Source of the DNA: Rhipidocladum racemiflorum
Taxonomy: Eukaryota > Streptophyta > Magnoliopsida > Poales > Poaceae
NCBI GenBank assembly: GCA_036346355.1
Contig: CM070576.1
Coordinates: 56,095,712 to 56,159,711 of the forward strand
Reading direction: 5' to 3'
Length of the DNA: 64,000 nt
Under the pieces are notes generated by a model, which had not been told where the DNA came from, searched no databases, and worked only from the letters and a program-made list of their open reading frames with translations. The translations under genes and the position numbers were made by a program. Of this stretch, positions 24,593-33,356 are shown one piece after another; within the stretch, counting starts at the first letter, position 1, and each line of letters opens with the position of its first letter.

Positions 24593-25380
24593 TTGAGGCA
24601 CATTGAGCATATGGCTGCACTTCAGCAATATCATGATCAAGTTCAGCAAACTCATGAGTTGATGAATAAGATATATCAAGAACAGGGCAGATTAAAGGAT
24701 GAAACTTCAAAGAATATTGATATGCTAAAGAGCAATCAATGGGATCTGAGGACTTGGCTCATCCAAGTAAACACCAATCAAAACTTGCTCAAAGACAGGC
24801 TTTATGACCTCAATACCAAGCTGAATACTCAAGATACCAAGTTTCATCGGTTTGCTGATTTCTCAGAGAAGATGTTTAAGACCAATGATGACACAATTCA
24901 TGGTGTAGAACACACTCTTCGAGGCTATATTGATCACTTTGATACTTCAATGACAAATTTGGTATCAAATCAAGAAACGACTTAGTGACATCATCTTTGA
25001 CCAGACTAATCCAATTCTTGACTCAGTTCTTGAACTTCAAGAAGACTTTCAGAACTGGACTGTTGAATCTCAGCCTGGAGATCCAAATTATCCCAGTTGG
25101 CATGATCAAGCTATGGCATCTCCCAAGCTCTCAGCAGAGGATCACTCAGAGCAAGCAGATCAAACTCAGTCCTCTCCAAGACTTAGTGTCAGCCAAAGAG
25201 CTTCAACAATGTTCAAAAGGACTTTCTCCAGGCGCAAGAAGTGATAATCTTTTTGGAGAATTGATGCCAAAGGGGGAGAACTTAGTCTGTAGTATAGTTG
25301 TAGTAAAAAAACTTTGTGCAAACTTGCTTAAATTTGGTCTGTTGGTTCTTCTATCTTTTTTTTTAATATTTGCTTGCTGA
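24593..25380 (+). pseudogene. Copia-C fourth reading frame, coiled-coil protein remnant
   Basis: A 130-residue stretch (24593-24985) rich in Gln, His and Leu has heptad-like spacing (QQYHDQVQQTHELMNKIYQE, then NTNQNLLKDRLYDLNTKL), consistent with a coiled coil. A second stretch in another frame (24985-25380) continues to just before the polypurine tract. Between 23852 and 24593 the reading is broken into short pieces that also look protein-derived (for example 23906-24100). The likeliest explanation is one longer C-terminal region of the third ORF or a separate ORF, now frameshifted. Confidence 0.45.
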
Positions 25381-25562
25381 GTTTCTCTTAATTACTCTAT
25401 TGTGTATGCTTATCTCTTTGAAAACAGTTCTTGGTAAATTTAAGCACAGCTTTAGGGGGAGCTCTTTCTTCCAAAATTACTATTATTGTTCTATCAGACT
25501 AACATTCTTTTGCAGAAGAAGGAAAGTTTTTATCTGAAATAAAGAAGGTTGTCATCAATCAC

Positions 25563-25577
25563 CAAAAAGGGGGAGAT
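25563..25577 (+). other. Copia-C polypurine tract
   Basis: The run caaaaagggggagat immediately precedes the TGAAAGC start of the 3' LTR. A second ggggga run near 25454 and a third near 25273 lie further upstream, as often seen in this branch. Confidence 0.85.
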
Positions 25578-26996
25578 TGAAAGCATCTAGGCCCCCTAAT
25601 AATTATTTAAATTATTTGTTGGGTTTTGGTGCTTGATGATCAACTAAATCAGCCGTGATAAAGATTAAGGTTTCATTACTCTTAGTTCTTTGGCTTGTAA
25701 GTCATTTCAAGTCTTTTTAGATAAGGTTTTCCTTTTCCTTTTAACCGTACTATAAAGAGGGACTATGCACAAGTTCAAATTCTTGGTTCCTAGGATTTCT
25801 CTTTAAAACAACTTGGGGCTTAAGCTAAATCATTTCAGATTCCTTTTTAACGTGTTTGAGTTCATATCCCTTTCAAATCAAATTCTAACAGAACTCAAAC
25901 CGAGCGTTTCCCATTTACAACGGACCAAGTTTTTGGGTCAGTTGCAGTTGTGTTTTCCTTGAAACCATCTCGAGTGCATTAAAGCTACAACGGACCAAAA
26001 ATCTTCCATTTACAACAGACCATCTTTTTGGGTCCGATGTAAACATAAAACTTACTGGTTTTTGTTGTTCAATCAAATTCCCTTGTTGGTATATAACCAG
26101 TAAGTTTACCTTCTGCGACGGACCAAGTTTTTCGGTCCGTCGTAAACTTGTTCTTCAATAACTCTCAACGGACCATTCCTTACTCAAATCTTGTGTACGA
26201 CGGACCAACTCTTCTTGGTCCGACGTAGATGCTTTTTTCGCTGGTTTGGGTCCGTAGTACATTGAGCCTCTTGCTTATTTTATCAACCCTTGTCCGATAC
26301 AATTATTTTGAGTTGTCTTTTCAGTCTGACATTGGCAAACGGCTACCTGTTGCCAATAACGGCTATTTGCTTCCTGTAGCCTATTTAAACAGTTCAGAGG
26401 CTCTTCCAAAATAGAACTTTTACATCTCTTTGACATCTAGCATCCCAAAAGCTCAAAAGCCCTCAAAGAGATCAAGCTCAACTCTGAAAACAAAAACCTA
26501 CTTTCTTACAGCTCCAAGAAAAGTCTAGTTAGTAGTTTCTAGTAAACCAAGAGACAGGGCTTGTGGATAGTCTATTACTCTTGGAACTAGCTGTTCCTAG
26601 ACGGTTTTCTGGTGGTTGTAGTGCGACCTGTCCAACCGTGATTGTGGAAGGCCACTGTCTTTGTGAGAGGTTTGGACTCACCTCACCGGAGTGGTAAAGA
26701 GTCACTTTAGTGACAAATCCAGTTACTCTGTTGAGAGTCACTGGTGGAGCAACACTTCTGTGGAAGTGCTCCAACGGGGACGTAGGAGATTTATCTCTGA
26801 ACCTCGGTGAAAAATTCGCTTGTCTCTGCTTCTGTTGTTTGCTTTAGCTCGTTTCTCTATTATCTGTTACTTGTTCAGTGCTCCTTGTTGCTCATCCTTT
26901 TACTTCCTAAGTTCCTTTCTTTAAAAACTGCTAAGTTGTCTATAAATTGTTAAAATTGCCTATTCACCCCCCCTCTAGGCCATACCGTTCCTTTCA
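25578..26996 (+). repeat. Copia-C 3' LTR
   Basis: This is the 1,419-bp partner of 14859-16277, followed directly by the target duplication tcccg at 26997-27001. Confidence 0.95.
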
Positions 26997-27001
26997 TCCC
27001 G

Positions 27002-27395
27002 ACCGACACCAGCTCTTGTGTGACTTCTTTGATGTTGTTGGCTATCATCGTCTTAAGCGTTGTTACTAAAGCCGATGACTGGTTGCTAAGAGCATGATGT
27101 ACGGATTGATTAATCACATTCGATAATTCTGATTGTGCGTATATGTATCGGTTTACCTATTTGTTTTCAACAGCACCCGAAATCTCCTTGTCGCCGAAAT
27201 TCACCGTCGGCAATGTGGTTTTATGCGTGATTCCATGTCGGGTTTTTTGATAGTAATTGAACATCATCTGCTCGAATGCAACCTTTTGATTTCAATCTCT
27301 TTTTGCTGCTCGAGCATTAAATCGTCTGGTGTTGGGACGATTATCGCATCAGGATTGGCGTCGGACGGAGATATCGATTTTCCAGTGGAGGACAT
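27002..27395 (-). pseudogene. Gypsy-A gag, N-terminal part
   Basis: On the minus strand, an ATG at 27395 begins MSSTGKSISPSDANPDAIIV and then LMLEQQKEIEIKRL before a stop near 27265. Just upstream is the element leader, containing TTTTGGCATGCCCGGTGGGA, a sequence type usually seen between PBS and gag of Tat elements. Copia-C is inserted downstream of this piece, so gag continues at 14853. Confidence 0.6.
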
Positions 27396-27512
27396 CGTGT
27401 TGACTTGTCAATCGGTCCCACCGGGCATGCCAAAAGTGTGTTGACACCGAAAACTTGACGAAGGGTTAATTGGCAATCAGCACAGGCAAACACCGGGTTT
27501 AATTTTTTTTGG

Positions 27513-28125
27513 TGTGAGTGTGCCAGCCGATTTGATCCTACAATTGGCAAGAAAAAGAATTAATTTAACTAGTCGTTCAAGCCGATTAGATGAAAAGTGA
27601 CCGATAAATCTGATCAAACTGACTGAGTCGATTACATGGAAGATAAAGGTAGATTTTTCCCAAAAAGACGATATGCAACAAAATCAGATAAAAAAGCAAG
27701 CCTAAATGGCGTAAGTCGACGAAATAAATAATCGGCGATGCACACTTTTATTGATCAATCGAATTACAGAGGAAGGATTACAAATCTAAAGTACTACTCC
27801 TAGTCGATGAAAAAAAATAAAGACTAATGCGGGTTGATTGGTCGATTGATTGTCTGTCTTTTGTATGTTGCCCGTCGTTTTTTATAGTGTTTAGACCAAC
27901 CGTGTCCTCCTTAAACTCATAAAACATAATTCGTATTGGTTTCACCTTTCGCAAAATACTTTCCTTCGAAACTTATTAGTTTTATTCCGATCGGCTTTAT
28001 TCCGACTTACCCCCATTATAACTTGCACGGTCGTAACTTTCCAAAATAATATCTCCTTTGATCTAATCAAATATACCAAATTAACCCTTAGCAAATCGGT
28101 CATACGCTAAATTCTAATATCAACA
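27513..28125 (-). repeat. Gypsy-A probable 5' LTR
   Basis: Read on minus, the segment begins TGTTGATATTAG (ending at plus 28125) and ends ...GGCACACTCACA (plus 27513). It carries a TATA box (ttttata on plus, 27880-27886) and an AATAAA-type polyadenylation signal (tttatt, 27747-27752) in the right order for an LTR promoter and terminator. No second copy is in the window to confirm the ends, so both borders are approximate. Confidence 0.5.
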
Positions 28126-29214
28126 CATGCAATAAAACATTATAAATTTTGGTTATCAACATCGTTTTGAATATTTAGACCGAACATATGAAAACAATAC
28201 TTGTAGATCTTTTCTCGAAAAGTACTTTCATAATATTATAATTTTATTAGGCTTTATAAATACATTTCAAAGAAATGAGTGAACAATGTTGCATTTTGAC
28301 GAACGCATCGACGTCGAAAACAACTTCTTCTGTGGCCGGAAGTAGTAACAAAAATTGGCTAATCAATCCTGTCTGCGTAGTCCTCGTAGGGAGAAAAAAA
28401 TATCTGCGTAGCACTAGAAGCAGCTATACTATTCACATTTCACAGCGTTGGAATAAGTTTTCGGGGAGCCTTAAAAGATCGAATTATCAGGATCCGAAGA
28501 TTCGTCCAACACCTCAAACTGTAAGATGGAGCTTTCAGGAAATCAGTTCAGAAACGGGATGGAATGTCAGTCTGCCATCTTAGACCACTGGTAGCTTTCC
28601 ACCGGACGGGCCGGGGACGACGAAGCTCACACGGTTCCATCATCCTTCCATGATGCCGACCTCCCCGCACTAGCTGAAACACGGCCTCCTGGGGGAGGCA
28701 GGGCTTGGATCGCACATCATCTGCCCCCACATGAGCCTACTATCTCCACTTGCAACTTGCAAGGAAAAAGTAGGGTTTGTTAATGATGCCATTCTGATCG
28801 AAAGCACTCTAATTAAGGAGGCCTTTTATAATCAATACGAGGTATCAAAATTTATATTAAAATAATATCAAGTTGTATAAAAAAATTTAAAGTATAAAGA
28901 TGCCAATTTTTAACACCTTCTGAATTTTGATAGCTTAAAAAAAAGAAATATATATGCAGTGATCTCCATCGCTAACCAAGTGCGAACAAAAGTCATCTAC
29001 GGATGGCGTTTTTATGGGAAAAGGATATATGCAAAGATCGGGAGGAGATTTATTGGACGTGCATATCTTCAGGTTTCAGTTTGCTGTCTCCAATTTGGAC
29101 GAGACATGCAGGGCGGATCCAACGGTGGATCAAGGAACGCTGACGCACACCCTACTGTGGGCAGCATCCAATAGCTTCTCTTCCTCTCCAAATCCCTTCG
29201 TGAACAGATCCTAA
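28126..29214. other. Intergenic, no gene seen; MITE fragment near 28140-28275
   Basis: There is no supported coding sequence. About 28140-28275 shares a block (aatacttg...agtattataattttattagg...ttta) with the reverse complement of 36030-36230, so both are probably decayed copies of one small MITE family. The rest is AT-rich spacer, with a GC-richer patch at 28570-28740 that has no credible ORF. Confidence 0.4.
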
Positions 29215-29413
29215 GTGCTCCAACGGATTCCCTTCACGATTCTCTTCGGACGGGATTCAAACAGTGAATCTCTTTAGAAAGGGATTCTCTCTCCAATCCC
29301 TACATAAATTCCCTTGAGGGGATGCTGTTGGAGATAGTAGGAAATAAAGGGAATGAATATGGGGAAGAGAATAGGGAAGGGAATGGAATGAAGGGAAATT
29401 ATTGGAGATAGTC
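29215..29413. mobile_element. Tourist-like MITE (about 200 bp)
   Basis: The ends gtgctccaacggattcccttc and, inverted, gaagggaaattattggagatag are imperfect inverted repeats. They are flanked by taa at 29212 and tta at 29414. The size, the ctccaa...ttggag ends and the three-base AT flanks suggest a PIF/Harbinger-type MITE. The match of the ends is loose. Confidence 0.45.
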
Positions 29414-29550
29414 TTAGCACCCTTCGCCAGCGGCAGGCTGCAGGGGCCGAGGAGGTGTCGGGAGCTGGGTTGCAATGTTGTGTGGCGGGGCTGCAGGGTG
29501 TGCGCCGACTGAGCGACATGCAGAGAGAGCATTTAGCGAGTTGGTAAGCA

Positions 29551-29813
29551 GGAAATAAATTTGGTGGATCCGATATACAAATTTCTTCTCGTGCATACCT
29601 GATGCTGATTGATGTCACGTGGACAATCTTGTAATCCAATGCCACGACATTAATTCTGAATTAAGTAACCAAATTTGCATCGAAATAAGCAAAAGGTGAG
29701 TTCAAAGTTCTCACTTAATGCCGTGGCGTTGGATTGTAGGGTTGTTCATGTGGCATCAAGTCAGGTATACATAAAAAAAAAGTTTATATACTACTCTACC
29801 GAACTTATTTCCC
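29551..29813. mobile_element. Fold-back element with about 120-bp arms, TSD ggtaagca
   Basis: The whole 263 bp is an inverted repeat. The left arm (about 29551-29665) and right arm (about 29695-29813) pair over most of their length, for example tgtaatccaatgccacgaca against tgccgtggcgttggattgta. A perfect 8-bp duplication, ggtaagca, stands at 29543-29550 and 29814-29821. It sits about 120 bp upstream of the TATA box of the sialyltransferase-like gene. Confidence 0.8.
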
Positions 29814-29929
29814 GGTAAGCACCCTCTAAATTTTGCTGCAGCCGCCATAGGAGACATGGTTACACTTACATGACACTAACTACAGTGAGGAGCTCATTGG
29901 ATCGTACCGAACAAACCTCGAACAAGCCA

Positions 29930-29936
29930 TATAAAA
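29930..29936 (+). promoter_or_regulatory. TATA box of the GT29 gene
   Basis: tataaaa within ccatataaaatgga, 94 bp before the chosen ATG at 30030. This leaves a plausible 5' UTR of about 60-70 bases. Confidence 0.55.
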
Positions 29937-30029
29937 TGGAATCATATATACTTTTCGATACTGCAAATATTAGCTAGCGAAAGGCAAGCGTGGAAGCTTA
30001 GCTCGGCGGATGCTTTGGAAGATACCAAG

Positions 30030-31115
30030 ATGAAGAGGCACTGGAGCCATCAGTCCTGCAGCCTTCTCCTCGTCGCCGTCTTCCTGCTCCTCACCTTCCG
30101 GTGTTCCCTGCGCCACTCCGGCCTCGGCGCCCAGCCGCCCCGCCGCACTGCTGCCACTGCGGCGGTTGATGATGTAGAGTACGAAGCCACGCTCAAGGAG
30201 CTCGCGGCCGTCGACTTGGCGGCCTCGGCGGTGCTGCAGGCGGCCAAGAAGTTGCTTGAGGGGAACCTGGCGAGAGCTCCCGACGAGCACCGCGACGTCG
30301 CTGTCCGCGGGCTGCGGGACTGGCTCGGCAGGCAGCGGTTCGACCCCGGCGTCATGTCCGAGCTCGTGGACCTCATCAAGCGCCCCATCGACCGGTACAG
30401 CGGGCGGAGGGACGACGGCCGGAAGTACGCGTCGTGCGCGGTGGTGGGCAACAGCGGCATCCTGCTGGCGTCGGAGCACGGCGAGCGCATCGACGGCCAC
30501 GACCTCGTGATCCGGCTGAACAACGCGCCCGCGGGCAACGCGCGGTACGCGCGCCACGTGGGCGCCCGGACCGGGCTGGCCTTCCTCAACAGCAACGTGC
30601 TGAGCCGCTGCACGTCGCGCAGCGCCTGCCACTGCCGCGCCTACGGCGACGGCGTGCCCATCCTGGCGTACATGTGCAACGCCGCGAACTTCGTGGAGCA
30701 CGCCGTGTGCAACGCCTCCTCCTCCGGCGCCGGGCCGGTCATCGTGACGGACCCGCGGTTCGACGCGCTGTGCGCGCGGCTTGCCAAGTACTACTCGCTG
30801 CGGCGGTTCGCGCGGGAGACGGGGCGGCCCGCCGAGGAGTGGGGGCAGCGGCACGAGGAGGGCATGTTCCACTACTCGTCCGGGATGCAGGCGGTGGTGG
30901 CCGCGGCCGGCGTGTGCGAGCGGGTGTCCGTGTTCGGGTTCGGCAAGGACCCGGCGGCGCGGCACCACTACCACACGCTACAGAAGGGCGAGCTGAGCCT
31001 CCACGACTACGAGGCGGAGTACGAGTTCTACCGGGACCTCGAGGCGCGGCCGGAGAGGATCCCGTTCTTGCGGGACTCCGGGTTTACGCTGCCGCCGGTG
31101 GTGTTCTACCGCTGA
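30030..31115 (+). CDS. Sialyltransferase-like protein, glycosyltransferase family 29
   Basis: This is an intact single-exon gene of 361 residues. The N-terminus has a short cytoplasmic tail and one membrane anchor (about residues 11-24, SLLLVAVFLLLTF), the layout of a type II Golgi glycosyltransferase. The sialyl motifs are visible in order: motif L around residues 133-180 (YASCAVVGNSGILL, then DLVIRLNNAP), motif S around 280-304 (FHYSSGMQAVV and VFGFG), and motif VS with H325 and E330 (HDYEAE, HX4E). Plants largely lack sialic acid. GT29 proteins there are Golgi proteins, with pollen-tube and cell-wall roles reported for Arabidopsis members (family knowledge). The real substrate here is unknown. 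Third codon positions are almost all G/C, common in grass genes, and long open frames on the other strand are by-products. ATG 30030 is chosen because no in-frame ATG lies upstream. TATA is at 29930. Confidence 0.93.
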   Translation: MKRHWSHQSCSLLLVAVFLLLTFRCSLRHSGLGAQPPRRTAATAAVDDVEYEATLKELAAVDLAASAVLQAAKKLLEGNLARAPDEHRDVAVRGLRDWLGRQRFDPGVMSELVDLIKRPIDRYSGRRDDGRKYASCAVVGNSGILLASEHGERIDGHDLVIRLNNAPAGNARYARHVGARTGLAFLNSNVLSRCTSRSACHCRAYGDGVPILAYMCNAANFVEHAVCNASSSGAGPVIVTDPRFDALCARLAKYYSLRRFARETGRPAEEWGQRHEEGMFHYSSGMQAVVAAAGVCERVSVFGFGKDPAARHHYHTLQKGELSLHDYEAEYEFYRDLEARPERIPFLRDSGFTLPPVVFYR

Positions 31116-31324
31116 CCCGGCCGTGATCGTGTCAACTTGCTACGCTGCTGTACGCATATACGTACATGACGTACATATACAGTGATCGTGCATCACTTGA
31201 GCTTCAAGATTGTGTTGCTTCACCTGTGATTGTGATGATTCTTTTGTAGTTAGACGTTTCCGTTAGTCAGGCAAGGGGTACAGGTGCTGAGGTGCAAGTT
31301 GGAAACTGAAACGTGTGTCTAGTG

Positions 31325-31845
31325 TAGAGGTGGGCGTCGTGCCGTGCCGTGCCGGCCCGGCCCGGGCCCATCGTGCTTCGGGCCGAAACCGTGCCGTGCC
31401 ACGACGGCCCATCGTGCCGGGGCCGTGCCGGCCCGATTCACTTTTGGCGAGCCCAAGCGGCCCATTTGCGCTTGCCGTCTTGGCCCAAGCCCGACCCATT
31501 TTACTATTGTGACGAACAAAGAAATAAAACAAATCACTACTACTAAACTACCTATTTTAATTACATAAGAGACTAATCACATCAACAAAATGTCAAACAT
31601 AAATGCAATGCTTGAAGATACTGAATCAACAATATCCGCCAACTTTTAAGCCTTAATCCGTGATTTCGCGTTCGTCTGCGCAGCCAAAGCTGTCGTGCCG
31701 TGTGCCCATCGTGCCTGGTTCCGGGCGCACGCCGTGCTTTCTGATTAACGTCTTGCCCGCCAAACCGTCGCGTCGTGCTTTGCACCGTGCCATACCATCG
31801 TGCTTCGGGCCGGCCCAAAAAAGCCCGGCCCAATGCCCACCTCTA
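31325..31845. mobile_element. Non-autonomous hAT element, TSD gtctagtg
   Basis: Inverted ends TAGAGGTGGGC / GCCCACCTCTA bound 521 bp. A perfect 8-bp duplication gtctagtg lies at 31317-31324 and 31846-31853. The two subterminal regions (31330-31450, 31675-31830) are GC-rich and packed with gtgccgtgcc/cggcccg motifs, while the middle is AT-rich. There is no coding capacity. It lies 210 bp beyond the GT29 stop codon, probably in or just after its 3' UTR. Confidence 0.9.
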
Positions 31846-31930
31846 GTCTAGTGCAAACGAAATTGCATGCATGTACATGGACATTTTGGTTCGTCAGCTC
31901 GCTAATTTTTGCCGGGGTTTTGATAAGTTT

Positions 31931-32098
31931 CATCCGGATGTTTTCTTTAGCAACTATCATCCAAATTCTGGGTCATTGGATTTGCTTTCAGATCAATGCA
32001 CACCCCCCCCTGAATTAGAGGTGGGTTGATCCTACGGATGTGTGTTTTGATCGTACGGTCCAAAATTGGATGATTTTTAGGACAAAAACATCCGGATG
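31931..32098. mobile_element. Small fold-back MITE
   Basis: catccggatgtttt at 31931 is mirrored by aaaacatccggatg ending at 32098. The arms pair imperfectly for about 40 bp (atcatccaaattctgg against ccaaaattggatgat), and a second pairing lies inside. No clear target duplication was found. Confidence 0.5.
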
Positions 32099-32764
32099 AT
32101 GCCTATACACTTGCTTTGGCCGTCTGTTGATTTGTTTTACCAGGGGCATGCATGGTTGATTTCTGAAGTTTCCATAATCAACGCAAAACTTAGACGTACA
32201 TACGGTACCATCTGCTATGTAGTCGTAGCTCGCATACGATACGAGCCTCGCTCTCTTCCATGCACATATTGTTTGACAAATTGACTCACATTCAGGCATT
32301 CAGTCCGAGCGGCACGGACCAAATTAAATCGCGTCTGAACCAGCATTTTCCAAGCTTTCCGTGGACAAATGGACTCTGCTGTCAATTCGGCGCCGGCGCA
32401 CGTGAAATTTTATGGATTAACGCGACTTTTGCGATCCAGATCCAGCCCAATAAGTAACAGTAGGTGTGCAGTTAGTTAAATCTCTTCTGCTCAGGGTGCA
32501 CATTTTACAAAAATAATTCTATAGCTTTGTACAATAATTTTGTAATACCATAAATCCAACATATATATTTAAAATTTATTAAAAAATACATTACAAATAA
32601 TTAAATATCTTAAATTTTTCAAAATACTGAGATCAAAATCAATTCAATCAATAAATTTAATATAATTTTTTATTATTTCTCAAATTTTTTGAGATGCCGA
32701 GCGGGCACCCCTGATCCGCCCCTGGCTGCAGTACTGCTATAGCCTATAGCTTACGTGATGTGAG
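32099..32764. other. Intergenic, no gene seen; one decayed hAT terminus
   Basis: No ORF is supported. The end of an old element is suggested at about 32700-32726 (cacccctgatccgcccctg), resembling the cttccgcccctg terminus of the MITE at 56255-56504. Its other end is not recognisable. Confidence 0.3.
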
Positions 32765-33147
32765 CAGGGTTCGCAAAATCAACGAAAATCGTGCGATTTT
32801 CGCCCGTATCGCCGCGGCTCGATGTCAAAAACCGGTCGATAAATCGATCCAATTCGAAGAAATTCGAAAAAAAATTATGTGTCAAAAACCGGTCGATAAT
32901 CGGTGGAAATCGGTCGATTTTCGTCAAAAATCGTCGAAAATCGCTACAAAAATCGATCGCACAAAAAAGTTCAACAAGGTCATCGATTTTCCACGAAAAC
33001 CGTCGATTTTTGAATTTTTTTTGAAAAAAGTTGGTTTTTGAATTTATCCGATTTTTGACGATTTTCGGCCGATTTTCGACTCGATTTTTGCGATTATCGA
33101 AAATTACTGTTCATGTGAAAATCGTCGGATCGATTTAGTGAACCCTG
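32765..33147. mobile_element. CAGGGTT-family hAT-like element, copy 1 (383 bp), TSD gatgtgag
   Basis: It starts CAGGGTTCGCAAAATC and ends GTGAACCCTG. A perfect 8-bp duplication gatgtgag is at 32757-32764 and 33148-33155. The interior is made of repeated cgatttt/aaaatcg and aaaccg words on both strands. There is no coding capacity. It belongs to the same family as 45329, 55469, 56196 and 60536. Confidence 0.88.
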
Positions 33148-33356
33148 GATGTGAGCTCAATTTGCCTTCTTCCTCCACACGACGAAGTACGACGAGAACT
33201 CGAGATGCGCGCTGGGCGACCAGGTTGCGACCACGAAAACGAATTGTTGCCCAATCAATCTCCGTGCATGTTAGCTCCATCATAGGCACTCGAAAGAATA
33301 CCAAAAAAACTCAGAAGTTGATGCCGTCCTAAGTGGGGGAGGTTTTGTGTCATGGC

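Larger units (their letters stand above)
14859..26996 (+). mobile_element. Copia-C: young, full-length Ty1/copia (SIRE/Maximus-like) element, TSD tcccg
   Basis: This is a 12,138-bp element with two 1,419-bp LTRs (14859-16277 and 25578-26996). Both start TGAAAGCATC and end CCTTTCA. The 5-bp duplication tcccg is at 14854-14858 and 26997-27001. An initiator-Met primer site follows the left LTR, and an AAAAAGGGGGAGAT polypurine tract precedes the right LTR. Gag, protease, integrase, RT and RNase H are in Ty1/copia order, with integrase before RT. Extra reading frames between RNase H and the 3' LTR place it with SIRE/Maximus-type elements (inference). By eye the LTRs differ at about 4 of 1,419 positions with no indel, yet the coding frames are interrupted. 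Confidence 0.95.
1..28125 (-). mobile_element. Gypsy-A: old Ty3/gypsy (Tat-like) element hosting two later insertions
   Basis: The outermost element reads on the minus strand. Going leftwards, the pieces come in order: probable 5' LTR (27513-28125), gag start (27395), rest of gag, protease, reverse transcriptase, a first RNase H, and a second plant-type RNase H (239-667). The left end and the 3' LTR lie outside the window. Two younger elements interrupt it, and its reading resumes on the far side of each: Copia-C in gag and Gypsy-B in the RNase H region. Removing both leaves about 5.8 kb. A second RNase H after the RT-linked one is characteristic of the Tat/Ogre branch of Ty3/gypsy (family knowledge). 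All frames are broken, so it is inactive. Confidence 0.8.

Noticed and set aside
29970..30974. 334-codon minus-strand frame and a 230-codon plus-strand frame over the GT29 gene
   Set aside because: Both arise from the extreme GC content of the real gene. The encoded sequences are Arg/Ala/Gly/Val-rich with no family motifs.
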